Below are positions 1 through 9,243 of a stretch of 42,390 nucleotides of DNA, piece by piece. Each line of letters begins with the position of its first letter. Within the stretch, counting starts at the first letter, position 1. This DNA is from Suilimivivens sp045586385 (GTDB taxonomy: Bacteria; Bacillota; Clostridia; Lachnospirales; Lachnospiraceae). The stretch lies in NCBI GenBank assembly GCA_045586385.1, contig JAZNAE010000063.1:1-42390 (forward strand), given 5' to 3'. The notes under the pieces are model-generated. The model was not told where the DNA came from, did no database searches, and saw nothing but the letters and a program-made list of their open reading frames with translations. The translations under genes were made by a program, and so were the position numbers.

Positions 1-1
1 A

Positions 2-697
2 AACGAATATGCTGCCCAGACAGAGTATGTTACGCTTTGTAAGGAAGGTCTGGAAGCGGAAAAAGATGTTTTAGAAGAAGCTAAAAGTTCTGTAGAAACA
101 GAAGAAGCGGCCATGAATGAGTTGATTGCTGCAAAAGAACAGGAAATTAATGCAGTTTCCAGCGACATCAAAAATAAAGAAGCGGCAATTGCGGAATATG
201 AGGCTTATATTGCTGAGCAAAATGAAACTATTGCAGCACTTGAAAAAGCGATTGCCGAGGAGAGAAAGAAGCTTGCAGCTGAGCAGGGAAGAAAATATGA
301 CGGTGGTGTATTTACATGGCCGGCGCCTTCCTACACAAGAATATCGGATGATTACGGTTATCGAATTCATCCGATATTGGGAACAAAGCAGTTCCACAAC
401 GGACTTGATATGGCTGCTCCCGGAGGAAGTCCTATCTTGGCGGCTTATGACGGTAAAGTAGTGGCAGCGGCTTACAGTGCTACTATGGGCAATTATATTA
501 TGATTGATCATGGTGACGGACTGTATACGATTTACATGCATGCATCTGCATTGTATGTACAAACCGGAACGGAAGTAAATAAAGGTGATAAAATTGCAGC
601 TGTGGGAACCACGGGACGTTCCACAGGTAATCATCTTCATTTCAGTGTCCGTTTAAACGGAAATTATGTCAGTCCTTGGAATTATCTGCGGAGTTAA
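2..697 (+). CDS. M23 family murein hydrolase activator / endopeptidase (EnvC-like), 5' end missing
   Basis: The frame is open from the window edge, so the first ATG visible (113) is internal and the gene starts upstream; 231 residues are visible. The first ~95 residues are Glu/Lys/Ala-rich heptads typical of a coiled coil, followed by a LytM/M23 domain with the zinc-binding HNGLD (HxxxD) and HLHF motifs. In the family, proteins with this architecture cut peptidoglycan cross-bridges or activate amidases at the septum under control of FtsEX. The next gene is an S41 protease, and ftsE-ftsX-M23-ctpA-uvrB is a familiar order in Firmicutes, so ftsEX probably lies just upstream (inference). Both metal motifs are intact, so it may be an active endopeptidase rather than a degenerate EnvC-type activator. 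Confidence 0.9.
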   Translation, partial: NEYAAQTEYVTLCKEGLEAEKDVLEEAKSSVETEEAAMNELIAAKEQEINAVSSDIKNKEAAIAEYEAYIAEQNETIAALEKAIAEERKKLAAEQGRKYDGGVFTWPAPSYTRISDDYGYRIHPILGTKQFHNGLDMAAPGGSPILAAYDGKVVAAAYSATMGNYIMIDHGDGLYTIYMHASALYVQTGTEVNKGDKIAAVGTTGRSTGNHLHFSVRLNGNYVSPWNYLRS

Positions 698-758
698 AAG
701 AGCATATAGGATGACTGCGGAATAAATAATGATGGCCGGGGAATAATGAAAGGTAGAG

Positions 759-2051
759 ATGGGAGTGAGATTTTTGAACAAGGAACCGGATGTTCAAAAC
801 GGGCAAAATAATAAAAGGAAACCGATGAGGTTATTTTGGAGCGGCATGGCATGTGGCATGCTGCTCTGTGTATTGATAGGCGGAATTATAATTTTAGTAA
901 AAAATGCTGTGGTTTATATTGCCGGCAGAAATACCGTGGTGGTTGCGGCAGACGGCGAGTACGAGAGTGTTGTGACCATGGAAACTTTGCAGAAAATGCA
1001 AATAGTTGAAAATGTGTTGTGGAAAAGTTATTATGGGGAACCGATAACCGAGCAGGAACTGCAGGAAGGGATTTACCGTGGAATGGTGGATGCTTTAGGG
1101 GATCCTTATTCCGAATATTATTCCAAAGAAGAACTGGAAGATGCGCTCAGCAGTAATCAGGGGATTTCTTATGGTATCGGTGCTTACATTACACTGGACA
1201 AAGTGACAGAAATGCCCATGATCAGCAGCGTTATGGAACAGTCACCGGCAGAGGAAGCGGGCCTTAGAGGCGGTGACATGATTTATAAGGTGAACGGCGA
1301 AGATGTAGGAGGCTATAGTCTCAGTAAAACGGTCAGTCTGGTAAAAGGAAAAGAAGGGACTTCTGTAGTTTTGACCATTTTCAGGGAGAGCGAGCCGGAA
1401 CTTCTTGAAATAGAAGTAGTGAGAGGAAAATTAATTGAAACGGAAACCGTAAATCATGGTTTGGTTGAAGATGCGGATAGTATCGGATATTTGCAGATTA
1501 CGGAATTTGACGGTGTTACTGTAGATCAGTTTAATGAAGCGATGGCTGAGCTTAGAGCCGAGGGAATAAAAGGACTTATTTTGGACCTTAGAAGTAATCC
1601 CGGTGGTGATTTGGCAGCAGTTGTAGACGTAGCGAGGAGAATTCTTCCGGAAGGCTTGATTGTTTATACAGAAGATAAGGCAGGAGAAAGAAAGGAATAT
1701 ACCTGTAGCGGAGAATTTGAACTGGATATTCCGCTGGTAGTACTTATCAATGAATATTCTGCATCGGCTTCCGAAATTCTGGCAGGTGCCATTAAAGACT
1801 ATAACAAAGGAACCTTAATCGGAACCACTACTTACGGAAAAGGAATCGTACAAAGGATAAACAGGCTCGATGACGGAACAGCCATTAAACTGACGGTCAG
1901 TGCGTATTACACGCCCTCGGGCAATAATATTCACGGAATCGGTATAAAGCCGGATATTGAAGTCGAATATGATTATAACCTGGCGGAAGAGCAGGGGATC
2001 GATACGCAACTCGATAAAGCGATTGAGATATTAGAAGGAAAGATAAATTAA
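759..2051 (+). CDS. ctpA: S41 family C-terminal processing protease (CtpA/CtpB-like)
   Basis: This 430-residue protein has a short basic N-terminus, one membrane anchor at about residues 25-50, a PDZ domain at about 135-220 and an S41 protease domain. By the CtpB catalytic spacing, the nucleophile is the middle Ser of YSASASEI (about residue 336), with Lys about 361 and Gln about 365 in TYGKGIVQ. The active site should be outside the membrane. CtpB in Bacillus cleaves the sporulation protein SpoIVFA, and other CtpA proteins trim envelope hydrolases; which applies here is not visible. It lies 61 bp after the M23 gene and is probably co-transcribed. A hairpin and T-tract starting 29 bp downstream end the unit. 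Confidence 0.93.
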   Translation: MGVRFLNKEPDVQNGQNNKRKPMRLFWSGMACGMLLCVLIGGIIILVKNAVVYIAGRNTVVVAADGEYESVVTMETLQKMQIVENVLWKSYYGEPITEQELQEGIYRGMVDALGDPYSEYYSKEELEDALSSNQGISYGIGAYITLDKVTEMPMISSVMEQSPAEEAGLRGGDMIYKVNGEDVGGYSLSKTVSLVKGKEGTSVVLTIFRESEPELLEIEVVRGKLIETETVNHGLVEDADSIGYLQITEFDGVTVDQFNEAMAELRAEGIKGLILDLRSNPGGDLAAVVDVARRILPEGLIVYTEDKAGERKEYTCSGEFELDIPLVVLINEYSASASEILAGAIKDYNKGTLIGTTTYGKGIVQRINRLDDGTAIKLTVSAYYTPSGNNIHGIGIKPDIEVEYDYNLAEEQGIDTQLDKAIEILEGKIN

Positions 2052-2063
2052 TACGACAAAAGA

Positions 2064-2076
2064 GAACAAATGTTTG
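2064..2076. promoter_or_regulatory. LexA (SOS) box upstream of uvrB
   Basis: The sequence GAACAAATGTTTG matches the Gram-positive SOS operator pattern (GAAC-N4-GTTC/T). It overlaps the -35 hexamer of the uvrB promoter, so bound LexA would block RNA polymerase. uvrBA is a classical SOS target, which supports the reading. Confidence 0.8.
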
Positions 2077-2102
2077 CCAAACGTGTATGGGTATGCTATA
2101 AT
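2074..2102 (+). promoter_or_regulatory. SigA promoter of uvrBA
   Basis: TTGCCA (2074-2079) and TATAAT (2097-2102) are separated by exactly 17 bp, with a TG one base before the -10 (extended -10). Transcription would begin near 2109. The -35 overlaps the LexA box and the -10 lies in the loop of the upstream terminator. Confidence 0.82.
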
Positions 2103-2129
2103 GATTAGAGCTATCCGTACACGTTTTTT
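2081..2129 (+). terminator. Rho-independent terminator after ctpA, containing the uvrB promoter
   Basis: ACGTGTATGG (2081-2090) pairs with CCGTACACGT (2115-2124) with one T-G wobble, followed by six T. The 24-nt loop carries the uvrB -10 box. A transcript starting at the uvrB promoter lacks the 5' arm and so should escape termination. Confidence 0.75.
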
Positions 2130-2152
2130 GATGATAGAAACAGGAGGCCGTT

Positions 2153-4207
2153 ATGGAAGAAAAAGGATATTCGCAATCCGCTACGCTACTTGCTCATGAA
2201 AGCAGAGCGGGCGACTCTGCTTTCAAATTGCATAGTGAATTTGCTCCCACCGGAGACCAGCCTCAGGCCATCAAGGATTTGGTGGATGGTTTTAAAGAAG
2301 GGAACCAGTTTCAGACTTTGCTTGGTGTTACCGGTTCCGGTAAGACCTTTACCATGGCCAATGTAATCGCGGCACTTAATAAGCCGACATTGATTATTGC
2401 TCACAATAAGACGTTGGCCGGTCAGCTTTACGGGGAGTTTAAAGAATTTTTTCCGGAGAATGCGGTAGAATACTTTGTGTCCTATTACGATTATTATCAG
2501 CCGGAGGCTTATGTTCCTTCCTCTGATACTTATATAGCGAAGGATTCGTCTGTGAATGATGAAATTGATAAATTGCGATTGTCCGCCACGGCATCCCTTT
2601 CCGAGAGGAAAGATGTCATCGTGGTTGCCAGTGTATCTTGCATTTACGGTCTTGGAAGTCCCGATGATTATCAGGGAATGATTGTATCTCTCCGCCCCGG
2701 CATGGTGAAGGACAGAGATCAGGTTTTGCGGGAATTGATAGACATTCAATATGACAGAAATGATATGGATTTGCAGCGCGGATGCTTCAGGGTACGCGGA
2801 GATGTGGTGGAGATTTATCCTGCGCAAGGTGGTGACTACTTAATCCGCGTGGAATTTTTTGGCGATGAGATTGACAGAATCGTGGAAACCGATCCGCTTA
2901 CGGGGCAGGTACATGCATCGCTTCAGCATGTAGCGATTTTTCCGGCATCCCACTATGTGGTGCCACAGGAAAAGATAAACATTGCATGTAAAAATATCGA
3001 ATCGGAGTTAGAAGAGAGAGTACGGTTTTTTAAGAGTGAAGACAAACTGCTTGAGGCCCAGAGAATATCAGAGCGTACTAATTTTGATATAGAGATGCTC
3101 CGGGAAACAGGTTTTTGTTCCGGAATTGAAAACTACTCCAGACACTTAAGCGGTATGCAGCCCGGCGTTCCGCCCCATTGTCTTTTGGATTATTTTGGAA
3201 ATGATTTTCTGATGATTATAGACGAGTCGCATATGACCGTCCCGCAAATCGGAGCCATGTACAGTGGAGACCGTTCCCGCAAAACAACCCTCGTAGACTA
3301 CGGCTTCCGTTTGCCCTCTGCGCTGGATAACAGACCTCTTTGTTTTGAAGAATTTGAAGAGCATATCGACCAGCTGTTGTTTGTTTCTGCCACGCCTTCA
3401 AAGTACGAGTCGGAGCATGAACTGCTTCGTACGGAACAGATTATCAGACCTACGGGACTTTTGGACCCACAAGTGGATGTGCGTCCTGTAGAGGGACAGA
3501 TTGATGATTTGATTTCTGAAGTGAATAAGGAAGTTGCCAAACATAATAAGGTTTTGGTTACAACCCTTACGAAAAAGATGGCGGAAGATTTGACTGACTA
3601 CATGAAGGAGGCAGGCATCAGGGTAAAGTATCTTCATTCCGACATTGATACGCTTGAGAGAGCAGAGATTATCAGAGATATGAGGCTGGATGTCTTTGAT
3701 GTGCTTGTAGGCATTAATCTTTTACGTGAAGGTTTGGATATCCCGGAGATTTCTCTGGTGGCAATCTTAGATGCGGATAAGGAAGGCTTTTTGCGTTCCG
3801 AAACCTCTCTGATACAGACTATCGGAAGAGCCGCCCGTAATGCGGAGGGGCACGTGGTTATGTATGCCGATGTGATGACAGATTCCATGCGTGCGGCCAT
3901 TGAAGAGACAAACAGAAGACGTGCAATCCAGCAGAAATATAATGAAGAAAACGGTATTACACCACAGACCATTCAAAAAGCGGTACGTGATTTAATCAGC
4001 ATTTCCAAGGTGATTGCAAAAGAAGAACTTAGATTTGAAAAAGATCCCGAGTCTATGGACCGCAAGGAATTGGAGAAACTGATTATCAAAGTGGAAAAAC
4101 AGATGAGGCAGGCGGCAGCAGATCTTAATTTTGAAATGGCGGCAGAGCTTCGTGATAAGATGGTAGAATTAAAAACAAAGCTTCGTGAAATAGAGGAAGA
4201 AAGTTAA
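2153..4207 (+). CDS. uvrB: UvrABC excinuclease subunit B
   Basis: This 684-residue DNA-damage-verifying helicase-like subunit receives the lesion from UvrA and recruits UvrC in nucleotide excision repair. Walker A GVTGSGKT is at residues 58-65, the beta-hairpin region reads YYDYYQPEAYVP, the motif II is DESH, helicase motifs continue through QTIGRAARN, and a UVR motif that binds UvrC closes the C-terminus (about 640-680). The length is normal for the family, with about 24 extra N-terminal residues before the usual FKLHSEFAPTGDQP. The start follows an AGGAGG site. It is 15 bp from uvrA and regulated by the LexA box upstream. Confidence 0.98.
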   Translation: MEEKGYSQSATLLAHESRAGDSAFKLHSEFAPTGDQPQAIKDLVDGFKEGNQFQTLLGVTGSGKTFTMANVIAALNKPTLIIAHNKTLAGQLYGEFKEFFPENAVEYFVSYYDYYQPEAYVPSSDTYIAKDSSVNDEIDKLRLSATASLSERKDVIVVASVSCIYGLGSPDDYQGMIVSLRPGMVKDRDQVLRELIDIQYDRNDMDLQRGCFRVRGDVVEIYPAQGGDYLIRVEFFGDEIDRIVETDPLTGQVHASLQHVAIFPASHYVVPQEKINIACKNIESELEERVRFFKSEDKLLEAQRISERTNFDIEMLRETGFCSGIENYSRHLSGMQPGVPPHCLLDYFGNDFLMIIDESHMTVPQIGAMYSGDRSRKTTLVDYGFRLPSALDNRPLCFEEFEEHIDQLLFVSATPSKYESEHELLRTEQIIRPTGLLDPQVDVRPVEGQIDDLISEVNKEVAKHNKVLVTTLTKKMAEDLTDYMKEAGIRVKYLHSDIDTLERAEIIRDMRLDVFDVLVGINLLREGLDIPEISLVAILDADKEGFLRSETSLIQTIGRAARNAEGHVVMYADVMTDSMRAAIEETNRRRAIQQKYNEENGITPQTIQKAVRDLISISKVIAKEELRFEKDPESMDRKELEKLIIKVEKQMRQAAADLNFEMAAELRDKMVELKTKLREIEEES

Positions 4208-4222
4208 CAGAAAGGCACAAAA

Positions 4223-7111
4223 ATGAGTTTAGCGGACAAACACGTGGAAAAGCCAAGAATGCTCCCCAGGGAATACATTAAGATTAGGGGTGCGGCTGAA
4301 CATAATTTGAAAAATTTAGATGTGGATATTCCCAGGAATGAATTGGTAGTTTTGACGGGATTGTCAGGTTCCGGAAAATCCTCTCTTGCTTTTGATACCA
4401 TTTATGCGGAAGGACAGAGAAGATATATGGAATCATTATCTTCCTATGCCCGCCAGTTTTTAGGGCAGATGGAAAAGCCTAATGTAGAAAAGATAGAAGG
4501 ACTTTCTCCCGCGATTTCCATAGACCAGAAATCTACCAACCGTAATCCACGTTCAACAGTGGGAACGGTTACGGAAATATATGATTATTTCAGACTTTTG
4601 TATGCGAGAATCGGCATTCCTCATTGCACCAACTGCGGTAAAGAAATAAAAAAGCAGAGTGTGGATCAGATGGTAGATCAGATTATGGAGCTGCCGGAAG
4701 GAAGTAAAATACAGCTTCTTTCGCCGGTAGTCCGTGGGCGTAAAGGGGAGCATGCAAAAGTATTTGAGCGTGCCAAGAGAAGCGGATATGTGCGCGTGCG
4801 TGTAGACGGCAACATGTATGAGCTTACGGAAGAAATTAAGCTTGATAAGAATATTAAGCACAACATTGAAATTGTTGTGGACCGTCTGGTAGTAAAAGAA
4901 GGAATTGAGAGACGACTGACAGATTCCATAGAGAATGTTTTGGCTCTTTCGGAAGGACTTTTAATGGTGGATGTGATTGACGGGGAAACCCTTAATTTCA
5001 GCCAAAGCTTTGCTTGCCCCGATTGCGGTGTAAGCATCAGTGAAATTGAGCCCAGAAGTTTTTCCTTTAATAATCCTTTTGGTGCCTGCCCGGTTTGCTT
5101 TGGTCTTGGATACAAGATGGAATTTGATCCGGAGATTATGATTCCTGATAAAAAATTAAGTATCAGCGAAGGCGCGATTCAGGTGATGGGATGGCAGTCC
5201 AGTACCGACGCAGGAAGTTTTACCAATGCTGTTTTACAGGCGCTTGCCAAGGAGTATCGGTTTGGTTTGGATACGCCGTTTAATAAATTGCCGGAAGATA
5301 TTCAGCATATGCTTGTTTATGGTGGATTTAAAGAGGTAAAGGTTCATTATAAAGGACAGAGGGGAGAAGGTGTTTATCCAATTACTTTTGAAGGGATTGT
5401 CCGTAATGTGGAGCGTAAATACCGGGAAACCTATTCGGATATCATGAAGCAGGAGTATGAATCCTTTATGCGCATTACGCCTTGTCATGAGTGCGAAGGT
5501 ATGCGTCTTAAAAAGGAATCTTTGGCAGTTACGGTATGTGATAAAAATATCTATGAAATTACTTCCCTTTCTATCCGGAAATTGCATAAATTTTTGCAGG
5601 ATATGAATCTTTCCAAACAGCAGCAGTTGATTGGACATCAGGTGCTAAAAGAGATTAAGGCGAGAGTCGGATTTCTGATGGATGTGGGATTAGAATATTT
5701 GTCGCTTTCCCGTGCTACCGGAACCTTGTCCGGCGGAGAAGCCCAAAGAATCCGTCTGGCAACCCAGATTGGTTCCGGATTAGTAGGCGTCTGTTATATT
5801 CTGGATGAGCCCAGTATCGGTCTTCATCAGAGAGATAATGACAAACTTTTAAACACCCTAAAAAATTTGCGTGACTTGGGGAATACCTTGATTGTAGTGG
5901 AGCATGATGAGGACACCATGCTTGCCGCAGACCATGTTGTGGATATCGGCCCCGGTGCCGGCTCCCATGGAGGACAAGTGGTGGCACAGGGAACTGCTGA
6001 AGAAATCATGAAAATAGAAGAATCCGTAACCGGACAATATCTGAGTGGAAAAATACAAATTCCCGTTCCGGAAAAGAGAAGAAAACCGGCAGGATTTTTG
6101 AAAGTTACCGGTGCGGAGGAAAACAATTTAAAAAACATCTCAGTCGATATTCCATTGGGAATATTTACTTGTGTAACCGGTGTATCCGGTTCCGGTAAGA
6201 GTTCGCTGGTAAATGAGATTTTGTATAAACGTCTGGCAAAGGAACTAAATCGTGCCAGGACCATACCCGGCAAACATAAAGATATCAAAGGAATCGATAA
6301 GCTGGATAAGGTGATTGATATTGACCAGTCACCGATTGGAAGAACACCCCGTTCCAACCCCGCAACTTATACCGGTGTGTTTGACCAGATTCGTGATCTG
6401 TTTGCAGGAACACCTGATGCAAAAGCCAAAGGTTATAAAAAAGGTCGTTTCAGTTTTAATGTAAAGGGCGGACGGTGCGAAGCTTGTTGTGGCGACGGCA
6501 TTATCAAGATTGAAATGCACTTTTTGCCTGATGTTTATGTCCCTTGCGAGGTTTGTGGAGGTAAGCGTTATAACAGGGAAACACTTGATGTAAAATATAA
6601 GGGCAAAAGTATTTACGACGTGCTTGATATGACGGTCGAGGAAGCGGTACCGTTTTTTGAAAATCTACCCTCTATCCGCAGAAAGATTGAGACATTAAAT
6701 GATGTAGGGCTTTCTTACGTGAAATTGGGACAGCCATCCACCACGCTTTCCGGTGGAGAGGCACAGAGAATTAAACTGGCCACAGAGTTAAGTAAAAGAA
6801 GTACCGGAAACACTATTTATATTTTGGATGAACCGACTACGGGACTTCATTTTGCGGATGTACACAAACTGGTAGAAATTTTGCATAGGCTGGCAGACGG
6901 CGGTAATACGGTAGTGGTGATTGAACATAATCTGGATGTGGTTAAGACCGCCGATTATATTATTGATATGGGCCCGGAAGGCGGGGATAAGGGAGGTCAA
7001 GTGATTGCTAAAGGAACGCCGGAGGAGGTTTCGGAGAATCCGGCATCTTACACGGGACATTATGTGAAAAAAATGTTGAAAAGGTACAAAGAAAACGTAG
7101 AAATAATCTAG
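4223..7111 (+). CDS. uvrA: UvrABC excinuclease subunit A
   Basis: This 962-residue twin ABC ATPase scans DNA for bulky lesions and loads UvrB. It has two Walker A motifs (GLSGSGKSS near residue 48, GVSGSGKSS near residue 655), two ABC signatures (LSGGEAQRIRLA and LSGGEAQRIKLA), Cys pairs for the UvrB-binding/insertion zinc module (CPDC, CPVC) and the second zinc finger (CEAC...CEVC). The length is normal. It forms an operon with uvrB. Its last codons (about 7064-7106) resemble a stretch at 9010-9049 on the far side of the next gene, discussed as a finding. Confidence 0.98.
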   Translation: MSLADKHVEKPRMLPREYIKIRGAAEHNLKNLDVDIPRNELVVLTGLSGSGKSSLAFDTIYAEGQRRYMESLSSYARQFLGQMEKPNVEKIEGLSPAISIDQKSTNRNPRSTVGTVTEIYDYFRLLYARIGIPHCTNCGKEIKKQSVDQMVDQIMELPEGSKIQLLSPVVRGRKGEHAKVFERAKRSGYVRVRVDGNMYELTEEIKLDKNIKHNIEIVVDRLVVKEGIERRLTDSIENVLALSEGLLMVDVIDGETLNFSQSFACPDCGVSISEIEPRSFSFNNPFGACPVCFGLGYKMEFDPEIMIPDKKLSISEGAIQVMGWQSSTDAGSFTNAVLQALAKEYRFGLDTPFNKLPEDIQHMLVYGGFKEVKVHYKGQRGEGVYPITFEGIVRNVERKYRETYSDIMKQEYESFMRITPCHECEGMRLKKESLAVTVCDKNIYEITSLSIRKLHKFLQDMNLSKQQQLIGHQVLKEIKARVGFLMDVGLEYLSLSRATGTLSGGEAQRIRLATQIGSGLVGVCYILDEPSIGLHQRDNDKLLNTLKNLRDLGNTLIVVEHDEDTMLAADHVVDIGPGAGSHGGQVVAQGTAEEIMKIEESVTGQYLSGKIQIPVPEKRRKPAGFLKVTGAEENNLKNISVDIPLGIFTCVTGVSGSGKSSLVNEILYKRLAKELNRARTIPGKHKDIKGIDKLDKVIDIDQSPIGRTPRSNPATYTGVFDQIRDLFAGTPDAKAKGYKKGRFSFNVKGGRCEACCGDGIIKIEMHFLPDVYVPCEVCGGKRYNRETLDVKYKGKSIYDVLDMTVEEAVPFFENLPSIRRKIETLNDVGLSYVKLGQPSTTLSGGEAQRIKLATELSKRSTGNTIYILDEPTTGLHFADVHKLVEILHRLADGGNTVVVIEHNLDVVKTADYIIDMGPEGGDKGGQVIAKGTPEEVSENPASYTGHYVKKMLKRYKENVEII

Positions 7112-7176
7112 AAAAAAAGGTATGATATACTTAATAGGATAACAATGGAAGTTTTAGTAGAAAGGCTGGTATTTCT

Positions 7177-8994
7177 ATGGTTAAGGTTACCGCTTCATTG
7201 ATGTTGCATAGGCCGGAAAGAGTATTGTATTATCTTCGGGAGGTTACTGATGAAGTAAATCAGTATATTGCAGAGGGAGTGTGTCCTCCTTCGTTAGAAA
7301 AGTATCAGGATGCATTTGGTACTTATGATGAGGTTGGTATTTTTTATTTGCCCTCTAATTTACAAAAAGAGACCGGTATGAAAAGCGTTGTGGGAATAGA
7401 ATATCGTAAGGATGATCACGCATTGGACTTGCCGGAACATCTTCCGTTTGTTGTACTTCCTGCCTGTGATATTATCATGTTGGATGTGGCGTATGAATAT
7501 CAGTTAAATGAAGAACTGTTGGGTGAAATTATTTGTTATGCCAAGACGGAGAAGAACGAAAGAAGTGCAACATACCAATATGTCGATGACGGAATAGTTA
7601 CAGCTTTTACGACCAAAGAAAAAGTCCGTCTTCTGTATGAAGTTGAATTGATAAATGGTTATGATTGTTATTTAAGTGATAATTATGAGGGTTACTCCAA
7701 GGAAGAGTTATATCACAAAGCCTATTGCGAGCCGATTACCGATTATTACAACTGGACATGGATGTCGGAGCGTTTGCAAACCTATTATCTCAGTGGTGTA
7801 ACAGATTATGGGTTTGTTCATTTTGACATTAAAGATTTTAAGATGGTTAATGAGTTATATAATCACGAGGTTGCTAATTCGCTTTTGAGACGCGTGACAC
7901 AGAATATTGAAGCGCATAAAGACTGGATTTATTTCGGGGCAAGATGCCATAATGATAATTTTGCAATGATGATCCGGGATATGCCGGAGGCAGAAACCAA
8001 GGAGAAACTCACAGTATTTTTTGACGAAATATCAAGATTTGATGTTGATCCGTCTTATCAGATTTTTTACAGATGCGGTGTAGTGAACATGCGTACTGCA
8101 ATGAGGACCGGGAATACGGTTGCCGATTGTGCGAAACTTGCACAGGCTATGGGGACGGGAATTAATGTTACAGAGATAAATTTTTATACAAATGATATGC
8201 ATGAAAATGTCCTTTGGGGAAAACAACTGAAGGCATATCTTGATACGGCAATCCGAGCGAATGAATTTTTGGTTTATCTGCAGCCTAAAATTGATATTTA
8301 TCATGAATGTATCTGCGGTGCTGAAGCACTGGTCCGTTGGAATTATAAACATAAAGAGTTAATGACACCGTTTCGATTTATACCCTATTTCGAATCGGAT
8401 GATTCCGTTATTAAAGTGGATGATGTTGTTCTTCACATAGTCTGTGCCAAATTGAAAGAATGGAAAGAGATGGGATATGCATTGTATCCGATTTCAGTAA
8501 ATTTGTCGCGTAAACATATGGAACAGCCCGGACTTGCCAGCCATTTGGCAGGAATTGTGGATTCCTATGGAGTGGATCATTCCCTGATAGAGTTTGAATT
8601 GACGGAATCCGCGGCATATGACAATCAAAAATATATGGTTTCTGTTATGAACGATTTGAAGAGCAAGGGATTCCTGATTTCAATGGATGATTTTGGAACG
8701 GGTTATTCTTCGTTCAGTTTATTGAAAGAAATGCCGCTTGATACGCTTAAAATTGATAAAAGTTTTGTGGATTCGATCGTGGTAGATGAGGAGTCTGATA
8801 AGATTCAGATTATTCTGCGACATATTATTTCCATGGCAAAAGAATTGGGAGTGCATTGTATTGCAGAAGGCGCAGAAGAGTATGCGCAAGTGCTTGTTTT
8901 GCGGGCTTTGGGATGCGAAACCGTACAGGGATACTACTATAGCAAACCGATTCCGGTGGAAAGTTTTGAAGAAAAGTATCTAAAGTGCGAGTAA
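7177..8994 (+). CDS. EAL-domain c-di-GMP phosphodiesterase with degenerate GGDEF domain
   Basis: This 605-residue protein probably hydrolyses c-di-GMP. Residues 1-200 are an unassigned sensory region; about 205-335 is a GGDEF fold whose active-site motif has decayed to HNDNF (residues 258-262), so it should not make c-di-GMP; about 355-600 is an EAL domain. The EAL domain keeps the catalytic set: EALVRW (383-388), the Asn of VNLSR, the Glu of ELTES, the DDFGTG pair, the Lys of LKIDKSF, the Glu of AEGAEE and VQGYYYSKP. No membrane helix is apparent. The neighbour downstream is the flagellar basal body cluster, so a role in the motile/sessile switch is plausible. It starts at an ATG after AGAAAGG. 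Confidence 0.92.
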   Translation: MVKVTASLMLHRPERVLYYLREVTDEVNQYIAEGVCPPSLEKYQDAFGTYDEVGIFYLPSNLQKETGMKSVVGIEYRKDDHALDLPEHLPFVVLPACDIIMLDVAYEYQLNEELLGEIICYAKTEKNERSATYQYVDDGIVTAFTTKEKVRLLYEVELINGYDCYLSDNYEGYSKEELYHKAYCEPITDYYNWTWMSERLQTYYLSGVTDYGFVHFDIKDFKMVNELYNHEVANSLLRRVTQNIEAHKDWIYFGARCHNDNFAMMIRDMPEAETKEKLTVFFDEISRFDVDPSYQIFYRCGVVNMRTAMRTGNTVADCAKLAQAMGTGINVTEINFYTNDMHENVLWGKQLKAYLDTAIRANEFLVYLQPKIDIYHECICGAEALVRWNYKHKELMTPFRFIPYFESDDSVIKVDDVVLHIVCAKLKEWKEMGYALYPISVNLSRKHMEQPGLASHLAGIVDSYGVDHSLIEFELTESAAYDNQKYMVSVMNDLKSKGFLISMDDFGTGYSSFSLLKEMPLDTLKIDKSFVDSIVVDEESDKIQIILRHIISMAKELGVHCIAEGAEEYAQVLVLRALGCETVQGYYYSKPIPVESFEEKYLKCE

Positions 8995-9069
8995 GACGAA
9001 AGAGTTTTTGTGAAAAAGTGGAAAAGGTATAAAGAAAACGCTGAAACAAACCGATTATAATAGTATAGC

Positions 9070-9123
9070 ATGGACGCAGTGAATGAACGGAAGGAACCGT
9101 TTTTTCACTGTGCCATTTTTTTT
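9070..9123 (+). terminator. Terminator after the EAL gene
   Basis: A long imperfect hairpin (core CAGTGAA...TTCACTG, inner AACGG...CCGTT, outer ATGG...CCAT) is followed by eight or more T. It separates the phosphodiesterase gene from the mbl promoter. Confidence 0.8.
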
Positions 9124-9147
9124 CTATTAAAATTTTGTGAAATCCCT

Positions 9148-9175
9148 TTGAAAATACTTTTGTATGGGTTATAAT
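9148..9175 (+). promoter_or_regulatory. SigA-type promoter of mbl
   Basis: TTGAAA (9148-9153), a 16-bp spacer and TATAAT (9170-9175) lie 69 bp before the mbl start. The stretch 8995-9243 holds no gene: only this promoter, the terminator before it and a purine-rich segment resembling the uvrA tail. Confidence 0.7.
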
Positions 9176-9243
9176 AACTCTGTGTGTTTTTTACAGAATT
9201 ATAGTAACTTAAAAATAGATAAAACAGAAAGGGGTATCGCATT

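Noticed and set aside
9056..9123. TATAAT followed by a terminator hairpin, possible ~50-nt RNA
   Set aside because: No acceptable -35 lies 16-18 bp upstream, and the hairpin is explained as the terminator of the EAL gene.
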